From Bacteroidia bacterium (GTDB lineage Bacteria > Bacteroidota > Bacteroidia > Bacteroidales > UBA932), in contig JAUNNZ010000020.1 in the NCBI GenBank assembly GCA_030537315.1, forward strand, positions 1 through 39,208: DNA of 39,208 nt, given 5' to 3'. The translations under genes were made by a program, and so were the position numbers. Below are positions 30,965 through 39,208 of the stretch, one piece after another. The notes beneath the pieces are model-generated. The model was not told the origin of the DNA. It saw only the letters and a program-made list of their open reading frames with translations, and made no database searches. How positions within the stretch are numbered: the first letter of the stretch is position 1; each line of letters opens with the position of its first letter.

Positions 30965-32269
30965 ATGGCATCATCAATATTGACAATGATTCTGGCAGCG
31001 GCCGTGTCCGGCCCGTGGTCACTCACGGACTGCATCGACTATGCCCTCCAGAACAACATCCAGGTCAAGCAGCGCGAGATCAGCGTCGCACAGCGCGAAA
31101 TTGAACTCAACTCTGCCGAAAACAACTGGCTTCCGGGCGTCTCCGCTTCCGCCGGCGAGAATTTATCTTTTGGCCGAGGCCTGAACGAAGATAACACCTA
31201 CAGCACCGGCAGCAACACTGCCTCCACCCGCTTCAGCGTGGGCGCCGATATGACCCTGTTCCAGGGCCTCGACGGCGCCAACGGCATCAAGCTCGGCAAG
31301 TTGAACCTTGCCGCCGCGATGTCCGATCTTGAGAGGGCGCAGGATGACATCCGCGTGTCTGTTGCGCAGGCTTATGTCCAGATTCTGTATGACCAGGAAC
31401 TGCTCGTGGTCGCCAACAACCAGGTGGATATCGACGAGCAGCTCTTCGAGCGCGTCAAGGCGCTGCGCGAGACCGGGAAGGCGAGCGCAGCCGAGGTTGC
31501 AGCCCAGCAATCGACCCTCGCCCAGTCCCGCCTTCGTGCGACTCAGGCGGAGAACACCTTGAAACTTTCAATCCTCGACCTCTCGCAGTTGCTTGAGCTC
31601 GAGTCTCCGGAGGGTTTCAGCATTGTCACTCCATCGGAGAGCGAACTTGATATGCCGCTCCTGCCGTCACCTGAAGACATTTATGCCCAGGCAATTCAGG
31701 AGAAGGCAGTGGTGACGGCAGAGCAGATCCGCCTCGAGGCCGCTGAAGTCAGCATCAAGAAAGCGAAGTCGGCATACTATCCGTCACTTTCTCTCAACGG
31801 CGGCGTCAGCACCGACTACTATACCAACAGCGCGTACACCTCCGATCCTTTCGGACAGCAGCTTAAAAAGAATTTCAGTCCGTACGTCGGACTGTCCCTG
31901 CGGGTGCCTATCTTCAACAAGATGGCGACGCGCAACAGCGTACGCAATGCGCAGCTTTCGTACAACAACCAGAAGCTGCAGCTTGAGAGCGTGAAGAAGA
32001 CACTCTACAAGGAAATCCAGCAGGCTTATTACAACGCGGTCGCCGCGCAGAGCCAGCTCACCAGCAGCAAGGATGCCGCCGACAGCGCTGAACATTCCTT
32101 CAATCTCACCAAGGAGAAATACGAAAACGGAATGTCCAGCATAACAGAGTACAACGAGTCCAAGAACCGTTATCTCGAAGCCGCTTCCAACTACCTGCAG
32201 GCACGTTATAAATGCGTTTTCCAAACAAAGTTGCTTGATTTTTACCGGGGACTCGATCTGAGTTTCTAA
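30965..32269 (+). CDS. Outer-membrane channel, TolC family
   Basis: The 434-residue protein has a short N-terminal signal sequence (cleavage likely near residue 14) and two repeats of the TolC fold: WSLTDCIDYALQNNIQVKQ at the mature start, the coiled helices (LLVVANNQVDIDEQLFERVKALRETGKAS), the second beta-strand pair (YYPSLSLNGGVSTDYY) and helices up to YLQARYKCVFQTKLLDFYRG (quoted pieces separate). It forms the trimeric exit duct for the MacAB-like pump. It is the last gene of the exporter operon. galE follows after 29 bases. Confidence 0.93.
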   Translation: MASSILTMILAAAVSGPWSLTDCIDYALQNNIQVKQREISVAQREIELNSAENNWLPGVSASAGENLSFGRGLNEDNTYSTGSNTASTRFSVGADMTLFQGLDGANGIKLGKLNLAAAMSDLERAQDDIRVSVAQAYVQILYDQELLVVANNQVDIDEQLFERVKALRETGKASAAEVAAQQSTLAQSRLRATQAENTLKLSILDLSQLLELESPEGFSIVTPSESELDMPLLPSPEDIYAQAIQEKAVVTAEQIRLEAAEVSIKKAKSAYYPSLSLNGGVSTDYYTNSAYTSDPFGQQLKKNFSPYVGLSLRVPIFNKMATRNSVRNAQLSYNNQKLQLESVKKTLYKEIQQAYYNAVAAQSQLTSSKDAADSAEHSFNLTKEKYENGMSSITEYNESKNRYLEAASNYLQARYKCVFQTKLLDFYRGLDLSF

Positions 32270-32298
32270 TTCTCGGATAAAAATTGCAACTTTGCAAT

Positions 32299-33321
32299 AT
32301 GAAGAAAACCGTACTTGTATCCGGCGGAGCCGGATTTATTGGCAGCCACGTCACAGTCGAACTTGCACAGGCCGGCTACGACGTGGTCATTGCTGACAAT
32401 ATGTCGAACTGCGACAACACGAACTATTGCGGAGTATGTCAGATTCTCGGAAAGAAACTACCTTTCATCAAGATGGATTTCTGCGACGAGAACGCCGTGA
32501 ATAATCTTTTCGCGGATTTTAAGATCGATGCGGTCATCCATTTTGCGGCATTCAAAGCCGTCGGCGAGTCGGTGAACGAGCCGCTCAAGTATTATCGCAA
32601 CAACCTGCTTTCGTTCATAAATGTGCTGGAAGCCGCGCGCAAGCAGGGCGGCTGCAACGTTCTGTTTTCATCTTCAGCGACAGTATATGGCGAGCCGGAA
32701 GAACTTCCGGTGACCGAAAAGTCTCCGCGCCAGCCGGCGACTTCGCCTTACGGCGACACAAAGCAGATGTGCGAAGACTTCCTCCACGATTGCGTCCGTG
32801 CATATCCGGGAGTCAAGGGCATTGCCCTGCGTTATTTCAATCCAATCGGCGCCCACCCATCCGCGCTTATCGGAGAACTCCCTCGCGGCGTCCCTAACAA
32901 TCTCGTCCCGTTCATAACCCAGACAGCCATCGGCCGCCGCGAGTGCCTGTCGATCTTCGGAGACGACTATCCTACCGAGGACGGCACCTGCAAGCGCGAC
33001 TATATCGATATCGTTGACCTTGCGAAGGCCCACGTTAGCGCAGTGACGCGTATGGTTGAGGGAAGGATGAAGGAAGATTACGAAATCTTCAACGTAGGCA
33101 CGGGCCGTCCGGTATCCGTTCTCGAACTTGTGAACGCGTTTGAAAAGGTTAACAATCTGAAATTGAACTATAAGATAGCGCCGCGCCGTCCGGGTGACGT
33201 GGTTGCGATATGGGCTGACCCTACCCTCGCCAACGAGGAACTGGGCTGGAAGGCGGAGCGCAGCGTTGAGGAGACCCTCGCAGCAGCGTGGGCGTGGGAG
33301 AAACACCTGGCAGGGAAATAG
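32299..33321 (+). CDS. galE: UDP-glucose 4-epimerase
   Basis: GalE interconverts UDP-glucose and UDP-galactose and supplies galactose donors for surface glycans. The ATG at 32299 gives 340 residues with the NAD site VSGGAGFIGSHVTVELA directly at the N-terminus. A TTG further left would add only a few odd residues. Active site: SSSATVYGEPEELP, and Y151/K155 in SPYGDTKQMCEDFL. The substrate segment LRYFNPIGAHPSALIGE and the C-terminal NVGTGRPVSVLELV are typical. One base separates it from the next gene. Specificity for glucose or N-acetylated sugars cannot be decided. Confidence 0.95.
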   Translation: MKKTVLVSGGAGFIGSHVTVELAQAGYDVVIADNMSNCDNTNYCGVCQILGKKLPFIKMDFCDENAVNNLFADFKIDAVIHFAAFKAVGESVNEPLKYYRNNLLSFINVLEAARKQGGCNVLFSSSATVYGEPEELPVTEKSPRQPATSPYGDTKQMCEDFLHDCVRAYPGVKGIALRYFNPIGAHPSALIGELPRGVPNNLVPFITQTAIGRRECLSIFGDDYPTEDGTCKRDYIDIVDLAKAHVSAVTRMVEGRMKEDYEIFNVGTGRPVSVLELVNAFEKVNNLKLNYKIAPRRPGDVVAIWADPTLANEELGWKAERSVEETLAAAWAWEKHLAGK

Positions 33322-33322
33322 G

Positions 33323-33817
33323 ATGTACGTCGGCCTCATCAGCGATACGCACGGAGTGTTCAGCGACGGGTTCAGAAGTTTCTTCGAACCTGTCGACGTG
33401 ATATGGCACGCCGGTGATTTCGGAGGAGGGATATCGTTCGTTGACAGCATCAGGGAGTTCAAGCCTCTGGTCGGTGTGGCAGGCAACTGCGACGGGCAGG
33501 ATATACGGCTTGAATTTCCTCAATATCAATATCTTGAAGTCCAGGGAAAGAAAATCCTGTTGACTCATATCGGTGGATCGCCGGGTCACTATGATGTACG
33601 GGCATATGCCTTGATAGACAGATATAAGCCTGATGTGTTCATCTGCGGCCACTCGCACATACTGAAGGTTATGAGCGACAGGCAGAACAATCTCCTGTAT
33701 GTCAATCCGGGTGCTGCCGGACTGCAGGGATGGCAGGTCGTACGCACGGCACTGAGATTCAAGATCGAGGCTGGAGAAATAAAGGAAATGGAAGTCTTCG
33801 AACTTCCGAGACAATAG
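33323..33817 (+). CDS. YfcE/MJ0936-type metallophosphoesterase
   Basis: The 164-residue product is a small calcineurin-like phosphodiesterase. All metal-binding motifs are present in order: LISDTHG (5-11), WHAGDFGGG, VAGNCDGQD, LLTHIGGSPGH and VFICGHSHILKV. Relatives hydrolyse phosphodiesters in vitro; the natural substrate is unknown. The ATG at 33323 follows the galE stop by one base. A longer reading from 33194 would overlap galE by 128 bases and is rejected. radA follows three bases after the stop. Confidence 0.9.
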   Translation: MYVGLISDTHGVFSDGFRSFFEPVDVIWHAGDFGGGISFVDSIREFKPLVGVAGNCDGQDIRLEFPQYQYLEVQGKKILLTHIGGSPGHYDVRAYALIDRYKPDVFICGHSHILKVMSDRQNNLLYVNPGAAGLQGWQVVRTALRFKIEAGEIKEMEVFELPRQ

Positions 33818-33820
33818 GAT

Positions 33821-35185
33821 ATGGCAACGAAAGCAAAGACAAGTTGGTTCTGCAGTTCCTGCGGCAATGAGAGCCCCAAGTGGATGGGGCGTTGCCCCGC
33901 CTGCGGCGAGTGGAACACTATGGTCGAGGCTCCGAAGGAGGACTCGAAGAAATCTTCCGTCTCTTCTGCAAGCAGGGCCTCTTCCGACCGTAAGCCTTTG
34001 TGTCTGAAAGAGATAGACTATTCAAAGGAACCGCGTCGCTCGTTGGGGCTCGGCGAGGTCGACCGTATCCTGGGAGGTGGCATAGTGCCTGGTTCGCTGG
34101 TTCTCATAGGCGGAGAGCCTGGTATAGGCAAGTCCACCTTGTCGCTGCAGATTCCTCTCGGGTGTCCGGACCTCAGGACATTGTATGTCACGGGCGAGGA
34201 AAGCGCCAAACAGGTCAAGATGAGGGCCGAAAGGCTTGGCGGCAAGGATGATTCCTGCCTCATTTTCTGCGAGACGATGATAGAGTCCATCCTTGACGAG
34301 GCGCGTGGCATAATGCCAGACCTGATGATAGTCGATTCCGTGCAGACAATGTACTCCGACGGCATCGATTCCACTCCCGGCTCGGTGTCGCAGATCAAGG
34401 AGGTGGCGGCGCTGTTGCTGCGCTTTGCGAAAGAGACCGGCGTGCCGGTGATTCTCATCGGCCATATAACGAAGGACGGCTTCATCGCAGGTCCGAAGAT
34501 ACTCGAGCACATCGTTGACGTCGTCCTTCAGTTCGAAGGCGAGAACCGTGGCTCGTACAGAATACTCAGAAGCATCAAGAACCGTTTCGGAAGCACTTCC
34601 GAGCTTGCGGTCTTCGAAATGACCGGAACAGGACTCCGCGAAGTCCTGAATCCGTCAGAAATGCTCATCCCTTTGCATCAGCAGGGCCTCAGCGGTGCCG
34701 CCGTTGCAGCTACGCTGGACGGCACCAGGCCGATGCTCTTCGAGGTTCAGGCCCTTGTCAGTTCCGCCGTTTACGGCACGGCGCAGCGTTCGGCCACAGG
34801 CTTCGACACCCGCAGGCTGAATATGCTGCTGGCGGTGCTGGAGAAGCGCGCAGGTTTCCACCTGAGCGCCAAGGACGTGTTCCTCAATATGGCCGGCGGA
34901 CTGAAAGTGTCCGACCCGGCCTGTGACCTGGCGGTCATCTGCGCCGTGCTGTCATCCAATTTTGATTTTGCAATCCCATCGGATGTCTGCTTTGCAGGCG
35001 AGGTTGGCCTGAGCGGCGAGATACGCCCTGTCGGGCAGACGGAACGCCGTATAGGCGAGGCGGAACGCCTGGGATTCAAGAAGATATTTGTCAGCGCCTT
35101 TACAAAACTTGACCGCAAGCCTCAAGGCATAGATGTGGTAAAGGTCGCTGACGTTCCCGCGCTGGTCAAGGCGCTTTTCAAGTAA
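33821..35185 (+). CDS. radA: DNA repair protein RadA
   Basis: RadA is a RecA-related branch-migration helicase active in recombination repair. The 454-residue product has the four-cysteine zinc finger (C11, C14, C25, C28 in WFCSSCGN and GRCPACGEW), Walker A GGEPGIGKST (K104), the RadA-specific KNRFG motif (253-257, followed by STSELAVFEM) and a C-terminal Lon-protease-like domain (about 290-454, with VFLNMAGGLKVSDPACDLA and VCFAGEVGLSGEIRPV). Full length and complete. It is in a close run with the phosphodiesterase gene upstream. Confidence 0.97.
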   Translation: MATKAKTSWFCSSCGNESPKWMGRCPACGEWNTMVEAPKEDSKKSSVSSASRASSDRKPLCLKEIDYSKEPRRSLGLGEVDRILGGGIVPGSLVLIGGEPGIGKSTLSLQIPLGCPDLRTLYVTGEESAKQVKMRAERLGGKDDSCLIFCETMIESILDEARGIMPDLMIVDSVQTMYSDGIDSTPGSVSQIKEVAALLLRFAKETGVPVILIGHITKDGFIAGPKILEHIVDVVLQFEGENRGSYRILRSIKNRFGSTSELAVFEMTGTGLREVLNPSEMLIPLHQQGLSGAAVAATLDGTRPMLFEVQALVSSAVYGTAQRSATGFDTRRLNMLLAVLEKRAGFHLSAKDVFLNMAGGLKVSDPACDLAVICAVLSSNFDFAIPSDVCFAGEVGLSGEIRPVGQTERRIGEAERLGFKKIFVSAFTKLDRKPQGIDVVKVADVPALVKALFK

Positions 35186-35203
35186 ATTCAAAATGCGATA
35201 AAT

Positions 35204-36787
35204 ATGAAAAGAAAATTACTGTATCTGATCTTTGCCGGAATCACTCTTGTTCTTGGCACGTCATCCAAGCCTGTCACATTCTTTTATGAGAATGATGTGC
35301 ATTGTTCCGTTGACGGTTATGCCAAGCTGGCATACCTTAAAAAACAGGCCTTGAAGGATAATCCGAACGTCCGTGTCGTTTCCAGCGGCGACTATGTACA
35401 GGGCGGAGGACTTGGAGCATTGTCAAAGGGCGAGTATATCATTAATGTGATGAATGCAGTCGGATATGATGCCGTGACACTCGGAAATCACGAGTTTGAC
35501 TATGGCATTCCTCGCCTGAAAGAACTTGCAGCTATGCTGAATACGGATATCGTAACCTGCAATCTCATTGACTTGAAGACCGGGACCAGAATGTTCGCCC
35601 CTTACAAGATGATGAAGTTCGACGACGTAAGGATTGCTGTTGTAGGTATCTCTACGCCGTACAGTTTTGTATCTGCCCGTCCTTCATATTTCCAGGATGC
35701 CGAGGGCAATATGATGTATTCGCTGTGCGCAGAGACATTCTACGATTCCATTCAGTCTGTCATCGACCAGGCAAGAGGTGAGGGAGCTGACTATGTGATA
35801 GCCATCGCCCATATCGGAGACGACGCATTTGATGAAATCAATTCCACCGAAATGGCTCAGCGCACACACGGCCTTGACGTCATCCTCGACGGTCACTCCC
35901 ATACGGTGCTTCCCGCACGCTATCTCAAGAACAGCGAAGGAAAGGAAGTTCTGGTTACTTCAACCGGTTCCAACTTCCAGTACGTGGGCAAACTTACCCT
36001 TTCAGACAAGGGTGAATTCAAGTCCGAGCTTATCCCTACGGAAAATATACCTTCCGATCCTGATGTCCTCGCTGTCATCAATGACGTCAAGTCAAAGTAT
36101 GACAACCTTACGAAGCGCGTGATCGGCACCTGTGAGGCTGAACTCATAGTTGACGATGAGGACGGTCCACGTCAGGTACGTTATAAGGAAATGGGCATCG
36201 GTGACTTCTGTGCAGATGCTGTCCGCGCGTGTATGAACACCGACGTCGCCTTTATGAACGGAGGTGCTATCCGCGCCGCCCTTCACAAGGGAGACATTAC
36301 TTACAGTGACATTCTTACTGTGTTCCCGTTCGACAATACCGTCGCCACCGCATTTATGACGGGTCAGCAGATTCTCGATATGCTTGAATTCTCAGTTTAC
36401 GTGCTTCCTGTAGAGTTCGGGGGATTCCTTCAGGCCGCAGGCCTCAAGTTTGACGTGGTTATAAAGAACGACACTCCTGTCACCGTTGACGTGAACAAGA
36501 ATTTCTCCGGCTTCCAGGATGGACCGCGCAGGATTCAGAACGTTATGGTCGAGGCTGCCGATGGAACTTATTCCCCGATAGATCCGGGAAAGACATATTC
36601 CGCATCTGCATTGTCATTCCTGCTTAAGGAGCACGGCGACGGATATGGCGTTCTTGACGGTGTTGCTGCAACCGATACCGGAATGATCGATGTCGATATG
36701 CTTGAGTCATTCATCGTTGAATACCTCAAGGGTGTCATTCCGGCAAAATATGGTGAGGCAGAAGGCCGCATCAATTTGATCTATTGA
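35204..36787 (+). CDS. Exported bifunctional metallophosphatase/5'-nucleotidase
   Basis: The 527-residue protein has a signal peptide (about 1-20, RKLLYLIFAGITLVLG) and then an UshA-like metallophosphatase domain: D31 and H33 in NDVHCSVDGY, SSGDYVQGGGL, GNHEFDYG (94-101), AHIGDDA and DGHSHTVLP. The 5'-nucleotidase C-terminal domain (about 305-500) has ADAVRACMNTDVAFMNGGAIR and FPFDNTVATAF. It should release phosphate and nucleosides from nucleotides outside the cytoplasm. Glycine-His of the usual NDIHG motif reads NDVHC here. One base separates it from rsmE. Confidence 0.93.
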   Translation: MKRKLLYLIFAGITLVLGTSSKPVTFFYENDVHCSVDGYAKLAYLKKQALKDNPNVRVVSSGDYVQGGGLGALSKGEYIINVMNAVGYDAVTLGNHEFDYGIPRLKELAAMLNTDIVTCNLIDLKTGTRMFAPYKMMKFDDVRIAVVGISTPYSFVSARPSYFQDAEGNMMYSLCAETFYDSIQSVIDQARGEGADYVIAIAHIGDDAFDEINSTEMAQRTHGLDVILDGHSHTVLPARYLKNSEGKEVLVTSTGSNFQYVGKLTLSDKGEFKSELIPTENIPSDPDVLAVINDVKSKYDNLTKRVIGTCEAELIVDDEDGPRQVRYKEMGIGDFCADAVRACMNTDVAFMNGGAIRAALHKGDITYSDILTVFPFDNTVATAFMTGQQILDMLEFSVYVLPVEFGGFLQAAGLKFDVVIKNDTPVTVDVNKNFSGFQDGPRRIQNVMVEAADGTYSPIDPGKTYSASALSFLLKEHGDGYGVLDGVAATDTGMIDVDMLESFIVEYLKGVIPAKYGEAEGRINLIY

Positions 36788-36788
36788 T

Positions 36789-37514
36789 ATGGAACTGTTC
36801 TATTCTGCTGACATAGAAGGAGATCTGGTCAGGCTTGACCAGGAGGAATCAGGCCATTGCGTCCGTGTCCTGCGTCATCGCGCAGGTGACGAAGTGTCCG
36901 TGATTGACGGTCGCGGCAACCTCTACGGTTGCCGCCTGATAGACGCCGACCAGAAATCCGCTGTCGCAAGAATAGAATCCCGTACGGAAGGGTTCGGCGC
37001 ACACCCGTACAATCTGACAATAGCGGTGTGCCCGACGAAAAACACTGACAGAATAGAATGGTTCGCGGAAAAAGCCACAGAAATAGGCGTAGACACGATT
37101 GCTCCGGTGATCGGTGAACATTCAGAAAGGAAGGTGTTCAAAACCGACAGGATAAAGCGTATCGTGCTTTCTGCGGCAAAGCAGTCGCTTAAGGGATCCA
37201 TCCCTGAGATCTTGGAACCGGTCTCCGTGAGCGAGTTTATAGAAAACTCCGACAATGAAGCATTAAGACTTATTTGTTATTGTTTTGAGGGCGAAAATAA
37301 AAGGATTTCCATCAAGGAAGAATTGCTGAAAAACAGCGACAACAAGAATGTTGTAGTATTGATCGGACCAGAGGGAGATTTCTCAGAGAACGAGGTAAAA
37401 CTCGCCCTAAATCACGGCTGGAAGCCTGTTCACCTCGGCAATTCACGCCTCCGCACCGAAACTGCAGCTCTCACTGCCGTCTCGGCGGTCTATTTTTACC
37501 ACTCTACTTGCTGA
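36789..37514 (+). CDS. rsmE: 16S rRNA m3U1498 methyltransferase RsmE
   Basis: RsmE methylates N3 of U1498 in 16S rRNA. The 241-residue product has the N-terminal PUA-like part (EESGHCVRVLRHRAGDEVSV, 19-38) and the SPOUT knot: AVCPTKNTDRIEWFAEKATEIGVD, AAKQSLKG, LIGPEGDFSENEV and LGNSRLRTETAALTA. The C-terminus is complete. It is the last plus-strand gene of this run. Between its stop and the hairpin at 37645 there are 130 bases in which I see no gene or clear signal for the plus strand. Confidence 0.95.
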   Translation: MELFYSADIEGDLVRLDQEESGHCVRVLRHRAGDEVSVIDGRGNLYGCRLIDADQKSAVARIESRTEGFGAHPYNLTIAVCPTKNTDRIEWFAEKATEIGVDTIAPVIGEHSERKVFKTDRIKRIVLSAAKQSLKGSIPEILEPVSVSEFIENSDNEALRLICYCFEGENKRISIKEELLKNSDNKNVVVLIGPEGDFSENEVKLALNHGWKPVHLGNSRLRTETAALTAVSAVYFYHSTC

Positions 37515-37644
37515 CCGATCACATTGGTTTTCTATGAACGGTATGGATAACTCGCATTTGCCCGCTTTCAGTTAAGCAGGCGGACGATGCATCAGATGCT
37601 TTTAGACCGAAACCTTTAAGTTTGCGGCTCTCTCGCCACTCTAT

Positions 37645-37689
37645 AAAAAGCAATCGCACCGTCCGGGAAGGACAGTGCGATGATGCTTT
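37645..37689 (-). terminator. Terminator of the fimbrillin-like gene
   Basis: On the minus strand AAAGCA-TCA-TCGCACTGTCC pairs with GGACGGTGCGATTGCTTT around a TTCCC loop, with small bulges, and runs into TTTTT (plus 37645-37649). It starts about 20 bases after the stop codon at 37710. Confidence 0.8.
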
Positions 37690-37709
37690 AAAGTAAACGG
37701 GGTAGGTGA

Positions 37710-39208
37710 TTATTCTGCTTCTGTCACGAGGCGGACACTGTAGCCGCTGAAACGATACTCTTTGTAGACAGGGAGGACAAGGCTGTTACGGAAGAATACG
37801 TAGTACGCGTAGTCGCTGTCGACCGCAGATGAAGACCAATAGAAGCCGTAGCTGCCGACATTGCCGATACCGGAATTAGTGCGGTAGCCCGCAGCGGGAA
37901 GACATACCACACCGGCATTCTGTGCGGCTGCCCATTCCTCCGCCGTATCATATGACGTTGTATCGCCATTGCTTACTTTTGTCCCGGTGAATCCGTCAGG
38001 GTACAGAACTACACAATTGGTCTTGTCCACTACCGTTACCCCGTATGCATAAAGGCCTGCGCGGGTAGCATTGCTATAATCTGACCCGCCGGATTCTGTT
38101 GAATCATAATTGAACAGATACTGCCACTCTGCTGTGGAAAGAGTACGGTATTTACCCTGCACGCCACCTACGGTGAAATCAGACTTGGCGGTCTCTGCTG
38201 TTGTGTTGGTAAAGAATACGTCATCACTTGCGCCAGAATCACTGTGACTCTCTGCATAGGCTACTGATGCGGTCTTACTCCAATAGAAATGACTTACGTG
38301 AGATGTGTCCCAACTGCTCGCGAAATCGTACTGATTGGCCTCGAACTTGAATGCGCTGTCATCGTATGTAAGGTTGCCCTGCGAGAAGTAAACCATTTTG
38401 GAATCACTTACGCTGAATGCGCCGGAGAGTGAACCGGTAGGAAGAGATGGAGCAACAAATTCCGGGGTCCAGCTGAAAGTGTAGATGTTGTTACGGGCAA
38501 TCGTAACGGCCTTGGTGGTGGTTGTTTTGTAAACCTTACCGTCTGTGGCGGTGATGACAATCTTCATTCCGGCAGTGTATGAAGACTTCGGAGGAAGATA
38601 GACATAGAAGTTTGTTGCGGTGGATCCGTTCAGTTGAACTCCTGAGCCGCAGCCAAGGGTTACGGTCTTGCCGCCGAGGCCGGAAAGGATAACCGAAGTA
38701 TCGTCAGTATCTATCGTGAAAGTTCCGCAAATAGGCTCATTGGCTGTGACGGCAATGCTCTTAACCTTGGCGGTGCCCTTGAGTGCGAAGCAGATCACGC
38801 CGCAGATGTTCTTGAATGAAAGGCTCTCGGTTGTGCTTGTGGCGTACATCGGAGCATTGAGCTTGCCGGACTCGTATGTCTGTGTGGCAGGGAATTCAAA
38901 GTGGTCCGTCACATAGAGAGAAGCCGGATAGATGGCCTTGTATGGTGATGAAGGATCTGACCCGCTCACTTTGGTGAAAGTTGCCTTCGTGGCATCTGAC
39001 TCATCTGGTGTAGCGGAATACACTGCACCGTTGATGTTAATCTGGTCACTGGACTCCCAATACACCTTGGATTCATTGGTGAGTGTGGTCTTGGTAAGTT
39101 CCTGGTCGATGGCTGCGGTAAAAGCCTTGCCATCGCTCTTGAGTTCAGGCTGCTTGTAAGTAGTAATGCAGTTTTCCGCCAAAGTGGATTTAAAAAAGGG
39201 ACCACCAG
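37710..39208 (-). CDS. Fimbrillin-like surface protein with a C-terminal C-type-lectin/DUF1566-like domain (5' end outside window)
   Basis: The reading frame stays open to the right edge; upstream of residue TLAENC it reads GGPFFKS without a start, so the true start lies outside. The N-terminal part (AIDQELTKTTLTNESKVYWESSDQININGAVYSA, quoted in part TKTTLTNESKVYWESSDQ) is the fimbrillin-like opening of many Bacteroidales surface lipoproteins. A second region (about residues 240-490 of the visible part) contains YFSQGNLTYDD, KYRTLSTAEWQYLFN, LPAAGYRTNSG, GSYGFYWSSSAVDSDYAYY and the end GYSVRLVTEAE. This matches DUF1566/Fib_succ_major-type domains, related to the C-type-lectin fold used as retroelement targets. 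Probable surface adhesin or glycan binder; substrate unknown. Confidence 0.75.
   Translation of the reverse strand, partial: GGPFFKSTLAENCITTYKQPELKSDGKAFTAAIDQELTKTTLTNESKVYWESSDQININGAVYSATPDESDATKATFTKVSGSDPSSPYKAIYPASLYVTDHFEFPATQTYESGKLNAPMYATSTTESLSFKNICGVICFALKGTAKVKSIAVTANEPICGTFTIDTDDTSVILSGLGGKTVTLGCGSGVQLNGSTATNFYVYLPPKSSYTAGMKIVITATDGKVYKTTTTKAVTIARNNIYTFSWTPEFVAPSLPTGSLSGAFSVSDSKMVYFSQGNLTYDDSAFKFEANQYDFASSWDTSHVSHFYWSKTASVAYAESHSDSGASDDVFFTNTTAETAKSDFTVGGVQGKYRTLSTAEWQYLFNYDSTESGGSDYSNATRAGLYAYGVTVVDKTNCVVLYPDGFTGTKVSNGDTTSYDTAEEWAAAQNAGVVCLPAAGYRTNSGIGNVGSYGFYWSSSAVDSDYAYYVFFRNSLVLPVYKEYRFSGYSVRLVTEAE

Noticed and set aside
32287-32294. CAACTTTG as a -7 element for galE
   Set aside because: It lacks the initial T of TAnnTTTG, has no TTTG 19 bases upstream and ends only four bases before the ATG. 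galE may simply be read from the exporter transcript.
33194-33322. Long N-terminal extension of the yfcE-like protein
   Set aside because: It would overlap galE by 128 bases and is arginine-rich out-of-frame sequence. The family motif ISDTHG begins right after the ATG at 33323.
37515-37644. Possible template repeat or small RNA between rsmE and the fimbrillin-like gene
   Set aside because: By eye it shows no similarity to the 3' end of the fimbrillin-like gene and no promoter plus terminator pair for the plus strand.
1-39208. CRISPR arrays, insertion sequences, integrases or prophage genes
   Set aside because: No regularly spaced repeats, transposase or recombinase motifs, or phage structural genes were found on either strand.

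Overview
The window looks like a chromosomal segment of a Bacteroidales bacterium, probably a gut or rumen commensal. The evidence is fourfold. The promoters follow the Bacteroidetes pattern TTTG-N19-TAnnTTTG, with three exact copies here. Genes lack Shine-Dalgarno sequences. Ribosomal proteins L17 and S16 carry Ala/Lys/Glu-rich tails. The lipoprotein and fimbrillin-like families are also typical of the order. GC is in the mid-50s per cent by eye, dropping in a few accessory stretches. I cannot name the genus.

Layout. 1-2577 is the end of the large ribosomal operon (rpsM end, rpsK, rpsD, rpoA, rplQ), closed by a terminator. 2632-4910 holds a CBM9-like protein (minus), nagB with a TonB-like protein directly behind it, a 45-nt perfect palindrome and tRNA-Leu(CAA). 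5011-11151 is a shikimate region: a compact aroB, an aroD-aroA fusion, then on the minus strand aroC followed by a K+/H+ antiporter, with a PIN/ribbon-helix-helix toxin-antitoxin pair between. 11210-14742 is a tight sufB-sufC-sufD-ispE operon with an unusually short SufD. 14747-18323 has a DUF975 membrane protein and a small surface-glycan set (TupA-like ATP-grasp, flippase, DUF616 glycosyltransferase). It converges on two GT2 glycosyltransferases that lie downstream of rpsP-rimM (18336-21161, minus).

21241-25101 (minus) is an apparent operon of a FeoB membrane domain lacking the GTPase part, queH and an M13 zinc peptidase lipoprotein. tRNA-Leu(GAG) with promoter and terminator follows, then a lipoprotein with two SnoaL/NTF2-like domains. 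26626-32269 is a five-gene MacAB-TolC type exporter (ATPase, two paralogous permeases, HlyD adaptor, TolC channel). 32299-37514 is a run of same-strand genes: galE, yfcE-like phosphodiesterase, radA, 5'-nucleotidase and rsmE. The right edge carries a 5'-truncated fimbrillin-like surface protein. Its C-terminal domain resembles the C-type-lectin-fold targets of diversity-generating retroelements.

Most of the window is housekeeping. No CRISPR array, insertion sequence, integrase, reverse transcriptase, rRNA or origin was seen. The points most worth checking are the aroD-aroA fusion, the GTPase-less FeoB next to queH, the short SufD, the truncated flippase and the possible retroelement-target protein at the right edge.
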